This document shows, piece after piece, positions 47,571-61,600 of a DNA stretch of 64,000 nucleotides. Source of the DNA: Nymphaea colorata (lineage: Eukaryota; Streptophyta; Magnoliopsida; Nymphaeales; Nymphaeaceae); contig NC_045138.2 in assembly GCF_008831285.2 (NCBI RefSeq), positions 36,075,115 through 36,139,114 of the forward strand. Reading direction: 5' to 3'. Below the pieces are notes generated by a model that saw nothing but the letters and a program-made list of their open reading frames with translations, ran no database searches and was not told the origin of the DNA. Position numbers and translations under genes: made by a program. Numbering within the stretch: the first letter of the stretch is position 1; the number at the start of each line of letters is the position of its first letter.

Positions 47571-48020
47571 AATACTTACAGATTTTTCCTTCAGAGTTCA
47601 AGTTACGAGAAACTCAGAAACATCAAGAGGACAAATGTTCATGAATTCCTGAATATAACATGACCAATGAGTTTTACATGTGCAGACAAGCAATGAACGA
47701 AACGAATTTAATTCAACTGCCTTGTTTGCTCGGCTATAAAGTCAGCAGCTCGGAACGCGTTATCTGTGGTCACAAACTGTGAAGGAAGACCATAGTGGTA
47801 TCGCCATGCATGACGAGAGCAGGTAAACAGAAAAGGGATTCATATCTGACAGATATGAAATGAATGAAGAATGAATTGATTTCCTTGATCGTCTTAAAAT
47901 TATATGTATCTAGAGAGTACAAAAAACGTCCCAAATTTTTTCAGGATCTAAGAACTCATGAATCTCTGTTGGAATGCCCAATACTATCAACTGAGCAACA
48001 CTGGAGAGACATACTTCCTC

Positions 48021-48737
48021 CTAAAAATCGAGCCATTTATCGAAATATGCACAAGTCTTTGGCGAAATAATCCCATCAGGCGTGCACTCGTGAATTACTG
48101 GACAAACCCCACAAGGCACGCCAACGAACGGCGCGTGTTCCGGTGCCCCTTTCTTGCAGAACCTATAGCAGACCTTCCTTACCGGCACAGACGAGAAGAT
48201 CCCCGTCCCCGTACTCACAACCTCCTCCAAATCCCTCTCCAGGACCAGAGCATCGACCACTTGTTTGATCTCCTTCGTCTGAAACTCGACGCTCATCAGC
48301 CCTGACTTTCTGATGAAGTCTGTAATAGACTCGATTGTGGCGACCTTCTGCTGGGCGACGAATTTCAAGCAGACCATCTTCAGATTGGATACGAGTTCGT
48401 TGTCAAAATCCTTGCCGCTGTACCACTTGCCGCCGCTGACCTCCTCCGATGGCTCCAACTCTATCAGCATGTACATCTTTTTGGTGGGGTTGGAGATGTT
48501 GTGGACGGCCTTTATCTTCTGGTGCTGGAGAAGGGTGTTGATAGATTTCTTCACTTGGTTGTCGGTGATGCTGGCTTTGTACTTGATATCTCTGGTCCAG
48601 ATGCCCACGTTGCCGCTCTCCTTGATCACCTCGTAGACTTGGAGGTCCACCGCCGATAGCTGGCCGGTGGCCTTCGACCCCTTCGACGAACCCCCCGCCG
48701 CCGGTGGACGTCCCATCTGAGCGGCCGTTCTTTTCAT
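48021..48737 (-). CDS. RPC6: DNA-directed RNA polymerase III subunit RPC6 (RPC34/POLR3F)
   Basis: A single-exon frame of 238 aa. RPC6/RPC34 is part of the Pol III-specific heterotrimer (with RPC82 and RPC31 homologues) that aids promoter opening and TFIIIB contact for tRNA and 5S transcription. Tandem winged-helix regions are visible: VYEVIKESGNVGIWTRDIKY... (about 34-95) and a second through VATIESITDFIRKSGLMSVE and VVDALVLERDLEEVV. The C-terminus has the conserved cysteine cluster CGVCPVIHECTPDGIISPKT followed by C, which in the human homologue binds a 4Fe-4S cluster; all expected cysteines are present. The length fits plant members. A second in-frame ATG (MGRPPAAGG, eight codons in) could also be the start. 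The upstream region 48,740-48,950 is GC-richer and would hold the promoter. Confidence 0.95.
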   Translation of the reverse strand: MKRTAAQMGRPPAAGGSSKGSKATGQLSAVDLQVYEVIKESGNVGIWTRDIKYKASITDNQVKKSINTLLQHQKIKAVHNISNPTKKMYMLIELEPSEEVSGGKWYSGKDFDNELVSNLKMVCLKFVAQQKVATIESITDFIRKSGLMSVEFQTKEIKQVVDALVLERDLEEVVSTGTGIFSSVPVRKVCYRFCKKGAPEHAPFVGVPCGVCPVIHECTPDGIISPKTCAYFDKWLDF

Positions 48738-48949
48738 CTAAGAATCACAGTAGACCACTCAAATGGGCGTTCTTTCAGGTCATGGCTCCTCAGAAGAGTT
48801 GTTGTAGCAGCAGCCGCAAAGTGGGAGAGAGCGAGAGGGAGGGACTGGGAGATGAAGAAAGAGGGGCACCACTGTGGCCGGGGCGACAAACGGTGATTCG
48901 CGTCGGATACGTAACGAGTTCGGGTCATCTATAGATATCAAATCTAGTT

Positions 48950-51900
48950 GTCTCGCAAGCCCCCTTGTTCATCATTGAGCTTATGGACTCAACTCTCGCC
49001 TAGAATCCCATCAATGTATCATTTTAGAAGTAAACAATGAAGTCAAATGGATGAAAACGGATTTTAACTATGATAGAGTCTGGGCTTCGGTTGAAACAAA
49101 CTTTTACTGAATTGGCAGAATTTATGTAAATCAGATTCATTTGTTTTAAAATGAATAAAAATATATATATCCGGCACTTATATATCATCACGCGAAATTG
49201 AATACTGGACCCTTATTTCGAATTCAATTTGAAAATGCAAGTTCGAATCCAATTATTAATCATGTCAGGTTTTCTCTACCGGATCTAGGTAAATGGCTTA
49301 CGCTGTATTCCTTGCGTTAGCAATAAAAGAAAAAGAAAATTCAGCGTAACTCAGTATGCGCTGGTGATTGCACCCAAACAGCAGAATTTGGGATCCAAAT
49401 TCCAATTAATGATATCAATAATAGTTGTTTTTATTATTAGGACTATATTGTTACTAATTCGGTCCAGTTACCATTTTTTGCATGCTTGTGAATTTACAAT
49501 AAAGGTTTTACTTTGCCTAGTTGCTCAAGTATTCTGAATTACGTTTGTTATCTCCATCGATCACGATGGATTGCTAAATGTTTTCTTCATCGGGTAAGAG
49601 GTGGTGAGATTTTCAGTTTTGTGGTACTCAAAAATAGGTATATAATCAAAATTTATCACAATCTTCTTTCTTTCTTTCTTTTTTTTTTATTGGCCTCAAC
49701 TTCAAGGTAGCTGGTCGGGTGACAGCAAAAAATGCACTGCAGTTGATCAAGTCTATTGCAGGGTGCTACTCTCTTAGACTGCAAATGGTGAAGAGCGCAA
49801 TGCTCTAGCTGATGCTGATGGACATATTGCTCAATGTTCTTTTCTTCATCAGCTCAGAGATTTTCTTCGATTAACATATTTTTGTTGGGATCAAAGAGGA
49901 TTCATGTTCCAAACATTAATGATAGGCAGCAGTTGAAACTTAAAACCTGCGGGGTGAAGCAGCGAACAACAAAGCAGGATGAGGCTCGTGAAATTTCAGG
50001 CCGTTTATCATGAAGATTTGAAATCCATGTATCTAACATCGGACCATCTTTTCTCTTATCTTAAATCAAACCTTTTTCTGAATGCAAAAAGTAAAACTGA
50101 AAACGCACCCTTTCTTTTGGAAGAGATAAATCCTTGTCTGTCTGATTATGAAATGAACTTTTCAATTCCACCGGAAAATACAACATTTATAGTCCTCCAC
50201 TATCTGAGGTTTCTTTTTCCAGCAAAATATGAATGCAGAGTAGGCCAATTTTGCCAGACTCTTGGCCATGCAAGTGAATTTAGGTTGTACATATCTCTCC
50301 CAAATCTTTCTCTCGTTTAGAAGCGTATCAGGGAGAGCTTCTGCCATGTCTCCATGGTGCTCTTTTATAGAACTGCCTACTTTGTGCACAATGCCTGGTC
50401 TTGAACCATCCAAAATCATGATATATGACAAGTTGATGATCGGTTCAAATATGTTCACCTTTCCAATCCATTCCTTGTCCTCAACAATGCAATTACATAA
50501 CCCCAATTCTATATTGATATCATGTATTGGTTATGGAAAAATATTCACCTTCATAATGTCATCAATCTAAGCACTTATTAGTTTATGTCGGCTGATGCTC
50601 ATCGTATTGATCGCTATTCATAAGGAAAGATTTTTTTTTTTTTTTTTTACTTAAAACTTACTTGAAACAAATATGTGAATGTGAACTGGCTGATATAGAG
50701 AATCAACTTTCTAATTTTTGACAAAATTGACAAGAGACTCTAAAAAGTTTGGCTGATATATAGAGAATCAACTTTCAATGATCATCTACTTTTATCCTTG
50801 TCCTTGGGACACAATGCTAACTTTGGAACATGGGCGAGGCACACTATGTCGTGTTGAGCATTCACCTTTTGCAGTCTAGCTATGTTACAACCCTCATATA
50901 CGGTAAAAGTTTTAACGGTATGTCTGTCCAACCTACTGTGCTACATCCCTCGCTACGGATGTTAGATAAGTTCTCTTTTCCCGAGTCACATGAGAAAAAA
51001 AAAGAAGGGACAATTGAAAAAGTAAAATAAACATAGGAAAGTGAGCTATTTTCATAATATCTTAATTCATAAAAAAAAAATTAAGATGCGAAAGTGAAAG
51101 GGAGACGCGAAAGCATTCAACTTTTACAGGGTCCACAAAGTGATTTGGAATCCCACAATCAAAATATCTATAAAAAGCATAAAGCTCGATGGGTGAGCAT
51201 GTTTTTAGTCTATTTCCTGAATTGGCCGTTCGCTCGTTGTGTTTCTTCTAACAAGAATCTCATTGACGTTTGAAGCCGAGCAAATACGTCCAAACAATTA
51301 CGAACAGACTCTCACGACTCAGTGAATCCGTCCGTAGCATATTGTATAGAGACTTTTCCTGAACACCAAACCCTTTTCAGCTTCAAATATATGAACAAAT
51401 TTTCCTTGTTTGAGAACGTAACAGGAACAGTACGTCATACGAAACATAGTATTCCATGAATATGTTCAATCATATTTGCAACATATTCTTGATACAATGT
51501 GTTTCAAATAACACGCTGTTCTTACTATCAAACCCCCTCCATGTCTATAATTTGTTATTATGAAACACATTAACAGGATCTAATGAATGAAAAAAATATA
51601 ATAGAAGTTGTAGGCAGATGAAATTTTGCACAGTATCTTCAAAGCACGACATGGTCTTGAAAAATTGCATCGATTCCAAAGTATTTTATATAAAAATTTT
51701 TGTAATTTTTTTGTGTTCCTGCGATTTTCTTTTATTCATTGTACTTTTATAAATGTAGTAGTAGGCTTTTATATTTCTGATTAATAACAAAAATTCTAAC
51801 ACGTAGCGGGCTTGTTTGTTCCCGGTATTTTTTGCACCCGACGAGATTTATTAGCCACTGGTCGATAATCGGGTTGTGAGGATTTAGTTCTTCATCCTCC

Positions 51901-52270
51901 TCGATCCGGTGACACGGATCCAGAACATGAAACCTGTAGAAACACCTTCCCGGTTTCCGTTGACGCCAACGTTCCTCCTTCCCTGTCTTTCAATTTTTTC
52001 CCTCCTTTCTTCCTCGATCATCCGGAAACCCCAACCTTGTTGCTCTTAGTTCTTCTTATCTGGAGAAAATGGGAATTTCTTTTCGGACGTAATTTTCCTT
52101 TGTTGGCTTTTGAAAGAGGGGGGTGTCCGTTGGTTTTCTCCGTTGGTTTAGGGTTTCCAGATCACCACCTCCGGTTTTTTAATTCTCCGCGCCGATGGAT
52201 TTTTGTGGATCGATTGGGGGTTGATATCATGAAATCGTCGAGGGAGAGGGAGGGTGACACAGGAAGGGAA
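48950..52270. other. Intergenic DNA, no gene seen
   Basis: AT-rich, with T and A homopolymers near 50,631 and 51,070. A minus-strand frame at 50,162-50,506 (with ILDGSRPGIVHKVGSSIKEH) and short plus frames have no recognised family. The last few hundred bases (51,850-52,270) are probably promoter and leader of the GNAT gene. Confidence 0.5.
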
Positions 52271-52274
52271 GGAG

Positions 52275-55200
52275 ATGGAGCTCAAGGGGAACTTTGTTCA
52301 TCAACTGCAAATTTTGCCGCGCTCATTTCGTGTTCCGAAAATGTTTCCCGGCCGGACCCGCGTGTTCTGCACTATAAGAGTCTCGCCTTTTAGGTCCTCT
52401 TCTTTAGGGACCTGTTTTTATTGTATGAAATTGTTGATCATGGGCATGTGGTTGCAACTAATTGGAGTTTTAGTCTTTGTTGGTTCGATCATTTTTCTTG
52501 ATGATTTCGTTATTCTGGATTATTAATTTTTTGAACCGTCGTGATCAACTTGTTCTTGGTTAATGATTCTGTTGATTGTTTGATCTTGTCTGATGGTAGG
52601 TGAAATTGTTTTTATGCCGGTTGAGTAGGTCGGCTTGAAATTTCTACGAGTTATTTCCGGACAATAAGGCACTTTAGAACTTTTAGTGTTTAGCTGTACT
52701 GCATTATCTCCACCTGAAAGAACGTTTTTTCCTTGTTGCAGCCATGGACAAGTGTTCCTGGTAGCTTTTGAATGTTTTTCCTCCCGGCTTGCTGGCTTTT
52801 GAGACACCAGTATTCATTTTTCATTGACCTCCTTAATTGTTGGAAAAGGAAACCTACCTATTGTGAGAAAGCCCTCTGATCTTAGGAATCATGTTGTACG
52901 TTCTAATGTCCTTCTGATCCATGTTTGTGCACAGAGAGGGTACTGGATGACACACTAAGGGTCGTACTGATCATTTGTGTCAATAAAACATTCAAGAATT
53001 CGGTAGGCCAGTATAAATAGTTAAATAACAGCTCTAAATGCTTTATTTTGGATACTTTCCTGAATGCATGTTCTGGTTACTTTTGCTGTCTCTCTTACGT
53101 TACTGCTGGTAGTGGCCTTTCTTATGCTGTTGCACTGGTAACATAAGAAAGTGATTAGTGCATGACTCCATGGAATATTTGAAGCAGTTGCTTGCCTTCC
53201 TGTACTAAAAGGATGCCCTCATTGTTGCTTATTATGGCTGACTATTTTGGACATATTATCTTTTTCAGGGATGTGCTTACTGTCTCCTCTAGCAGATGGA
53301 AAAGGGTTGAAGCACTGAATAATGATGGCTTTCAAAGTCTTCAGCAATCTTCAATCGGTTCAGGCGACATCTCAAAGTTGCCTGACCTTTCGTTTGATAG
53401 ACTGCAAATCAGCGATCAAGAGTGCCACAAAGGACCTAAAAGGGTTTTTGGTAGATACGTCGCCCGTGGTGCTGTATTAGATGAAGAATATTGGGTATGC
53501 CTTTCTTTGTCCAAAAGTTTTCTTGCATTATGAAACTCGTGAAGGGTTTATTTCATTTTTTTACAATTTTCGTCTTGACTTATGTTTGAGTTCTTGTTTC
53601 TTTTTTGTAACAGACGGCAGCATGGTTACGGGCTGAGAGTCATTTGGAACATGTAGCATATACACGGTCTGTATTTCCTACTATCTTTGAGAATACTCTT
53701 GTAACCGACCTATTTTTCTGTTTGCTCCTAAGATCTCTTTTCTCTCAGCTGCCTATTGCCATCACATGTTGCTAAGATTCACCATCTGATTTCACAGATA
53801 TGCTGATGTTTACAAAAGGAACTTTGCTGAGCAGGTGAGTTCTTATTGACAAGACTAAGATTAGTTTTATTTGAGATATCCTAACTTTATTATAGAGATA
53901 GAGAGCCACACAGATGATGGTAAACTTGTTTAGAAAAGATTTTGTGGGTGACATGGTCATCTAAATGATCTTAGATTGATGTGACATTGTTGTTGTTGTT
54001 GCCCTGGGTGGTTGTTGGTCTTTGGATGTATTGTATGATCTGCATAGTACATTTTCTAGTTTTGAGAATTTGGCTAGTGAGGTTATCATTCTTCTTTCCT
54101 ATTGTGCTAAGTGCTAAGTTATATATATATATATATATATATATATTCAGAAATTTCCTTCTTTTATGTAGGAGTTCAATTCTTTGAAAGAACGATGTGC
54201 TGAACGGCCAGGGAACACATTCAAGTGCTATTGCATTGTTGCAGTATGAATTATATACTACATTCCACCTTCTTTTCCTTTGCCAAGCATGCATATACGA
54301 CTGTTTGCATGGTTCCTTAATTTTTAATTTGCCTTGTTAGCACACAAAATTAGTTTGTGCTGTTAGGATATGGCCATAAGGTTATGGAGATGAGATGTAC
54401 AATTAGTGGAAATGGCATGTGACAATAACTCTGTTACCTGGATATATAAAGAAAATCCAGGTATATTCTTCAAATATAAATTATAATACTCTAAATAACA
54501 AACAAAAATATGTTACTCCTAAAAATATGACTATTTAATTTTTATGAACCTGGGTCACCCTGGTCTGATTATGTTTACAGTAATTTGGTCTTCTTACCAG
54601 CCTCTCTGTTACATGATGTTGTTGGATTTGGGGATGCATGAGAAGAAATTGTCCTATGATTGGATTTGTTTTCTTAACCATGACATTTATCACGTGGTAT
54701 TCCTGGATACAAAAAGTGAATGATCCAAAATAATCTTCTGGTTTGTGTACTCATGAGAGAATATCTACTTCTAGAAATTATTGTCGTTCTTTTGTGGGTT
54801 TTTTTAGACACAGATGTCTACTTGCTAAACATCCTTGTCTCCTTTTATATGTTAAGGTACTAGTGAGCTATCAAAATTGGTATTTCCTTTGCTCATGAAT
54901 TTGGAACATCTTTTAGTATGTTAAGGTACTATATACTTGTCTATAGTTATTTTTATTCTTTGACGTTGCTGCGGTATTGTGCCAATCTAGCTAGACCCAG
55001 CTAAGATTGCAACCGTAACCAACCCTACCTGGGGAACATCGAAAATGCAAAATTGATTTTAATTCGGCTCAACCAAACTCCAACCTGATTCGATTCGGGT
55101 TCAATTTAACCCTTATAATGACCCTAGCCTGAGGTGTGGGAAGTTGGTTAGTCTGAGATCAAATCTATCCCAGACAAATTGGATGAGATATCTAAAACGG

Positions 55201-56887
55201 TTCTTGTGTATCTCACCTGGTTCAATTTGGATTCACATTCCTAGAGCATCTTAATGTGATATCCTGCACAGAAGCGAAGTGTCTATCTCAAGTCCCCAGA
55301 TAGAAATACCATGTGATTGTCCACCCATGCAATGATATTCAGAAAAGTGTCCACAGAGTGGGCCTACCTTGTGCTTTTGATTGCTGAACAGTATTGGCTC
55401 CTAAATTATTCCTTACAATGTGTTTTTGGTAATCTTCAATGATCTTCTGCCATTATCCATCTTTCTTTTTTGTTTTCCCTTTTTTCTCTCTTTGCTAAGG
55501 TTATCCTTACATGTTGTTTCCTTGATGTCAGGCCAAGAAGGAGGAAAAAAATGTTAGACGAACTTTGTTGAATAGCATTGTTGGGACACTTGATGTATGC
55601 ATTCGATCATTTTCTCATGGGGAGAGCTTCCCAGGGGTTTGTCGCATGAAGAACCTATACCTTTGATTTTTTACCTTTTCTTTTCATTTTCAGTTTTCAA
55701 TTAGTACTTTTATCTTACTATGGCTTTACTCTTAGGATTTAAGAAGAGCTGCAACATTTACTGCTGTTGGTGCTAGTTGCATGAGAAGGTATGCTTATGT
55801 TGCAAATCTCTGTGTGGCAAAATATGCTCGACGACAAGGTATTGGAAAAAATATGATGTATCTGGCTATTGATTTTGCAATGTTGGCAGGTATTTTTCCC
55901 TTTAGAACTTTCTAGAGCTTGAACTTGTTTTCTTTTTTCCCCTTAGTTTGGGTTCTCAATTTCAGATCAGGATATGGAATTTCACTTTTTCACCACTTTT
56001 CATTTTTCTTTTCTTCCTTTAGGTATCAAGAAGATATTTATCCATGTGAATGGGACTAACAAGCCTGCTCAAGAACTTTATCAGAAGATTGGTTTTGAGG
56101 TTAAGAATTTGAACATACACGAAGTTTTGTTTATTCTGCGCTTGTCAATGTGCACACGTTTCTCCACTTCATGATTTGTTTTGACCATTTGAAGTTGTCA
56201 GACGATTTTTTGCATTACTCCAATCTAAACTCTTGGATTGTGGATCCCTTTCTTGCTGTCCCACTTGGCAAAATAATGTCTGATTTTGGGGTACTACAAG
56301 ACAATGTGCCGACTCTGCGAGTAATGAGCTATAACATACATGCTTGTGTTTTAACTAGTTCTACATTTACACTTTATTTTATATATTCGTACATGATTGA
56401 ATGCTTTAGTGCATCTGTGCCTCTACCTTAATGTGTTTCTGAAAGATAAGCATATCAATGAGCTTACTTGTGTTTTGTCCATGGTTGTGAATCCTGGTTC
56501 AAGCCATCACAAAGTTATGCTCATTGATGTGGATGAAGTTTGTAACGAAAGAAAAGAAGCTCCTCTTGCATGACAAAATCTCATCTTGAAAAGAAAATTC
56601 CCTTTTGTTATCCTTCTAAATTTTTCTTGATTATTATGATCTCGTCCATTTGATTTTTTTTTTTTTTTTACTATTGATCAACTAATTTTTGTGTGCACCA
56701 CCGAAAAGCTTAAGTTTCTTCTGCTTTGAAATTTCTCTTTATAAAGCTAGAACAGCTCTGGAATGTGCTAGTCTGGATATTTACGTGCATGATTGTTGTT
56801 TGAAGAAGCTATATAGTGGACTAATGCTGAAAACTTATATTCTGAAGAGTCTGTGGCAGATTGACTACTTAATAATTAATCTGAAAG

Positions 56888-56928
<41 letters not shown>

Positions 56929-57125
56929 TGTGTGTGTCTGTTTGTGTTTATGTGCAACATTAAGAACTATTGAATCCTCAATGCTGTCTATCTTCGTAAT
57001 GACATTTCTATCTTTGTCTTGACCTGGGTGCATTGATAACTTTATTTTTGTTGCTGCAGATGGTGGAAGAAGCTTCATCTCCTATGGCAATGGATGAGAG
57101 GTTGCTTATGTGTTTGAATCTCTAG
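52275..57125 (+). CDS. Plastid-type GNAT N-acetyltransferase
   Basis: Nine exons join in phase to 302 aa: 52275-52393, 53269-53494, 53614-53666, 53798-53834, 54172-54243, 55532-55636, 55736-55889, 56023-56099, 57060-57125. The GNAT fold transfers acetyl from acetyl-CoA to amines; plant plastid members acetylate lysines and N-termini. Residues 1-40 are basic, Ser/Arg-bearing and acid-poor after the first few, resembling a transit peptide. The middle carries AVLDEEYWTAAWLRAESH. Motif A is YVANLCVAKYARRQGIGKNM, with the acetyl-CoA-binding R/QxxGxG/A. IFIHVNGTNKPAQELYQKIG is the motif-B region. The family resembles Arabidopsis plastid GNAT4/6/7-like proteins; the exact orthologue is uncertain. 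The ATG at 52,275 is chosen because it opens the frame continuing into exon 2. An upstream ATG at 52,229 is in another frame and could act as a uORF. The gene looks intact. Confidence 0.9.
54119..54146. repeat. AT microsatellite in GNAT intron 4
   Basis: A nearly pure TA dinucleotide run about 25 bp upstream of the exon 5 acceptor. Confidence 0.85.
56888..56937. repeat. Compound CT/GT microsatellite in GNAT intron 8
   Basis: About 12 CT units followed directly by about 13 GT units, in the last intron of the GNAT gene. Confidence 0.9.
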
Positions 57126-57298
57126 AGTCTAGATTGTAAGATCCAGACTTTCACTTAGCTGTATACCCTGTACAAGGTTTTCCACCAGACTCGTTTTAGT
57201 AAATCTGGTGGCCGTCCTATAAGGCAATATATCTTTTCCTTGCCTGCGGACGTTTCTCTCTCTATCATGTACAGCAACTAATCCTTGTATGTCTGTTT

Positions 57299-57392
57299 GA
57301 TGCTTGCCTTCACAAAATGGAATGAATTGCTAAAGTTTGACCACGGATGCTTGCCTTCACAAAATGGAATGAATTGCTAAAGTTTGACCACG
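57299..57392. repeat. Perfect 47-bp tandem duplication downstream of GNAT
   Basis: Units 57,299-57,345 and 57,346-57,392 are identical, each starting GATGCTTGCCTTCACAAAAT. They lie about 175 bp after the stop, probably in or just past the 3'UTR. The absence of mismatches points to a very recent event or an assembly artefact. Confidence 0.93.
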
Positions 57393-57399
57393 GATGGCT

Positions 57400-58630
57400 T
57401 TGTTCCATGTGCTGCCGCATTTTCGCGAATTTCTTACTTTCCAACTTTGCATGAGAGCTAGGGTCCGTCAACACACCTAGCGTGATTGAAACATGATGAG
57501 TTTCGTCCTCTGCTTGAACTATTTATTTATGTTTTCCGCTGTCGGGTCTAAACGGTTGTTCAAATCCAGGTTCTTCGATCTGATCTAGTCATCTTCTTCC
57601 TAGCTTTTTGACAATTGGAGCCATGGGTTTATGGTGAAGTAGCGATTTAGTGAAATTTATGAAACCATGCATCAAGTCACGTTGGCTTTAATATTTTTGA
57701 AAACAACATTGTTAAAAATTCCATCATGGGAAATTCCTCTTTGCATTTACGCTTGGCGATCACCTGTTTGAAAAATTTTTCATGTTCTCGGACGGCTTTA
57801 GATCCACTACTGTGCTGATCGCTGAGGAGCGATCTGCTACATAAGATGCTGAATCAAAACATGCCGTGTAACTGTCGAAGTGGAAGGGGCTCAACTTGTC
57901 AGCTTAGTCTCCAACGATCCATATATTTCAGTTACTCGATAAACTAGGGAAGGGGTAAAGGCTTCATGGTTCGTTTTTCATGTAATACTCTCTATGCATG
58001 AGAGAGCTGATGCACGTTCATGGCTTCTAAGGATTATTGGGAATTTTCATCTCAAAAGATCGCACACACCTTTTCTTTTTAAATTCAACGTAAGGTTCAT
58101 ATTTTTCGATGTTCTGATATGACACATTTTACAGGAGCATGTGCCCTCCACATTTTACTGGTAAGATCAAGTTAACGTTTGTCGCCTGAATATGCAATTT
58201 TGTATACTTTTTCCGTATAATTGGAAAATGGTCCTTCATCCCGTAGGAAAATAAATATAGTATAGTCTTATTCAGCTTAACCGAGTTTCTTAACTGTCTT
58301 ATTGATCGTTGTCAGAGCACGGGGAAGTTTTTAGTTAAGGTAGTCTTTTTGTATCCTTGCCAAAGCGAAAAATCTAGGAAAGATTAATTTTCGTCCGAGG
58401 GGCACCGTTGGGCTTTATCTCCTAAAAACTCGCCTGTGGCCAAGAAACCATTTCTCCACTTCCGTCCCCGCTGCCGTTTTAGATCCTACGAAAATATCTC
58501 AGAGAGATGAGGCCAGGGATAGCTGGGCCTTGGAGTTTCCGGTTCTTCAAGACCTCCGAGTAGAAGAAGCATAACCCCTGATGGTTAAAGTTGGTGCCAA
58601 CTAAAAGACTCTATGAGGAGAGGTTGACCC
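57400..58630. other. Intergenic DNA between GNAT and the DUF3007 gene
   Basis: No recognisable coding or element sequence. The right end presumably contains the promoter and leader of the next gene; no clear TATA box is called. Confidence 0.5.
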
Positions 58631-58640
58631 CCGCGCCCTC

Positions 58641-61600
58641 ATGGCTGCAGTTTTGGGCTTGTCTCTTCATCTTCCCCACTCTCTGCGTCCTTCCCGTCGA
58701 TTCTATGCAGGAAGGAGAAGCAACTCGTCTTTTTCTTTCGATTGCAGTTCTCTAAGTAAGTCCTATTGCATATGGATGAGTGCTTTTCTGGTTTCCTGCT
58801 ACTCTTATCTCTGCCCTTTCTCGGTTATACCATCCCATCGAGTAGTTCGAATGCTGAATGAAGCTCGGCAGCACCTGTTATCGAGTGAGAAGTGTATGAC
58901 GAGACGCACGAGCAAGAAATGGAATTTGGGTAGTGACGGTCAGTGATGCGGCTGTGTTGCGATGGCGATCTAGATGTAAAGCTAATGGAAAAATCACTTC
59001 TACGAGTGCACGCGCCTATATGAGATCGGAATTAGCGTCAGAGAAAAGGTTTGCAGTTTTGAGGAGAATATTCTTACGCTTGTAAGATATGAAGGGTAAC
59101 TTGGTTACGTTTTAGGTTGTATGATATTGGGAGAAGGGGGTTATACAATCTGGTAGAGTGTCGGGGTAGGAGTGCAGTTGCATATCATTTGTGGGAATAG
59201 CAAAAGTAATTCGTGTAAGCGAGGATAAGCGCCAACGAAGTTATGGACGTTCTGGTTCTTGCTTGTATCCCTTTGAGCAAGAACCAAGTATAGCTCCAAC
59301 TAGTACCGCTGACATAGGTGATAGGAAGGGAGACAATTACTCATCTACTATCATTTATCCCCATCTAATCTGAGTCTCAGATTCATCTAGGCAAGTTTCA
59401 ATTGTTGAACCTGAACGGAGTGCATCTTCGAATTTATGTGGTAGGTTTCCGGCCGTTGCCACACAATCATAAATTTCATGAATTTATCAGGCGAGGAGAC
59501 ACAAACTTGTCTCTTTTGGTTATGTTACTGTTGTCTGGATTATTATGCAACTTACTTTAGCATTTAGAAATCCCAACTGGCAACATGCAATTAATGGTAT
59601 TTATATTTTCTTTCATGGCCAAGAGAAATTATGTGTTCCACTGTCTTCATAATCGCTAGTCATTTCTGATGTATGAGGGATCTCTAGCAGCCACGAGGTG
59701 CAGTTTTTGGTTTGAATGTCAGAAGGGACTTAAACCAAATTTGAAATGAATCTTGAAGATTGTGAACAGTACAGTTACATATTATAATTTTGATAGAAGC
59801 ATTCAGTCAGGCGATGATAAACAAATAGACCTCCGCTGTTTCAACTGGCTGGCGGTCTTCCTGCATTTAATATTGATGAACCAGTTTACTTGCTTAGCAC
59901 GTGTTTCCTACATTCATATTAACTACATCTGATTGCAGGACGATATCAATCCATAAGTAAAACTTCAGTTCGAGCTTTTTCATGCAAGGCTTCTCCTGGT
60001 GAATCCTGGAAAATATTCGCCAAGGTATCTGAGACAACTGATGCAGAATCAACAGATAACGTAAATGGTGATGGTAAAGATCCCTCTGAACAAACAAAGG
60101 TAAATTTGCAACAATTTCATTTCTGTTAGATCTCTTTTTCCTTTACTTTCCTCATCTGTGTTTCTGGATACAGCTGTGCTTGTTCTCTTGGGGTTGAAAA
60201 TTTCTTTAATGTGAAAATATGGTTAATAATACTTTTCTAGGATCACTTCGTAGTTTACATGGTCCATAGGTCGTTCAGTTACATCATGCCAAATGTTACG
60301 AGAGGAGCTGATTTCTATCTCTTTGTAGACTTGTTACAAGCCTTTACTTATTAAAAAATTTAGCAGGAACATCGTTTGCTATAGAGCACTGATGACAAGC
60401 TATCTGTTGATTGTCTAAGGGTAATGGAAGTTTTTAATCTGTGGGGATTTCTGCCATATGTTGCTAACATTCCTTCCATTTGACTTGGCTTCCTTAACCC
60501 CCAAAGTGTGCTTAAACAGTTCTTAAGACTCAATAAGTTTAAAACTTGCCTTAACCAGCATAGTCATGCTTATAATATATTAACAAAATTGGTGGTAAGT
60601 GATTGCCTTCATTTCATGCCTATTGAAGCCATAATATTAGGATTAGAAGGCCTGCTAGAAAGATATTATTGAGATCTCCCAATTATTCTATGTCATTATG
60701 TAAAAGTTATTGCCTGCAAAAAAAGCATCAGCAATTTAACTGAATTATATAATTCGTTCTTATATATGTCCATATATATTAAACAAAATTTTGAACCTAG
60801 ATGTTCAAAACGTAGCTCCATGTATCCTTCTAACAATCGGTCTTTGTTGACTCAATGGTGGATAAGCATCATTTGCTTAGGTTTTCATTGAGTTCAACCG
60901 ATCTGGCTCTTTGTTACTAGAATATCCATGAAAGGATGTATAAAATTTCAGTATAAAAGACAGATTCTGAACAGTAGATAAATATGTTATCTTTTTGAAA
61001 TTTGTCTATCTACTCGTCTTTGTCCTCATCTAGGTCTTTCTTGTGTGTTTTGTTGTTTGTTCTTCTAACCTTGGTTGTACTCAGTACCAAATGGTCCAAA
61101 TGTACTAGTAAATGATTAAATATCTATTTGCTTGCCAGAGTCAGTAACGGTTGTGTAAATATTGTCTTGTTTGATGAGCAGACGCCTTTTGGATACACTA
61201 GGAAAGATGTCTTGCTGATAGGTGTGGGCATCACAGTTGCTGGTGTTGCTTTGAAAAGTGGATTGGAGGTGATCACGAGCAAAACTTGTTCAAGCTATTT
61301 TTTGTGAACAGTGGCTGTCATTTGTGTGTTTTTATGCACACGAGTGCATGTGTATTTTTGTTGATAAACTCTCTCTCTCTCACGTAACTTCATTTATGAT
61401 GTTACAGTTTGTTGGAGTAGACTCTTTACAAGCAGGCAATGTTGTTCAGTTGGTGGTTGTTCTGGGTTTGACTGTTGGGTGGATTTCGACATACATGTTC
61501 AGAGTATCTAACAAAGAAATGACATATGCTCAGCAGCTACGTGACTATGAAAATAAAGTCATGCAGGTTTGTTGCTGTTTATTTTGAGTAGTGAATAAGT

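Noticed and set aside
48313-48636. 107-codon plus-strand frame
   Set aside because: Antisense shadow of RPC6.
50162-50506. 114-codon minus-strand frame
   Set aside because: No recognised family, no splice partners, and AT-rich intergenic surroundings.
54960-55350. Possible transposon remnant in GNAT intron 5
   Set aside because: Composition and repeated AACCxx / GATTCGG phrases hint at an old element, but no ends, target duplication or coding motif could be found.
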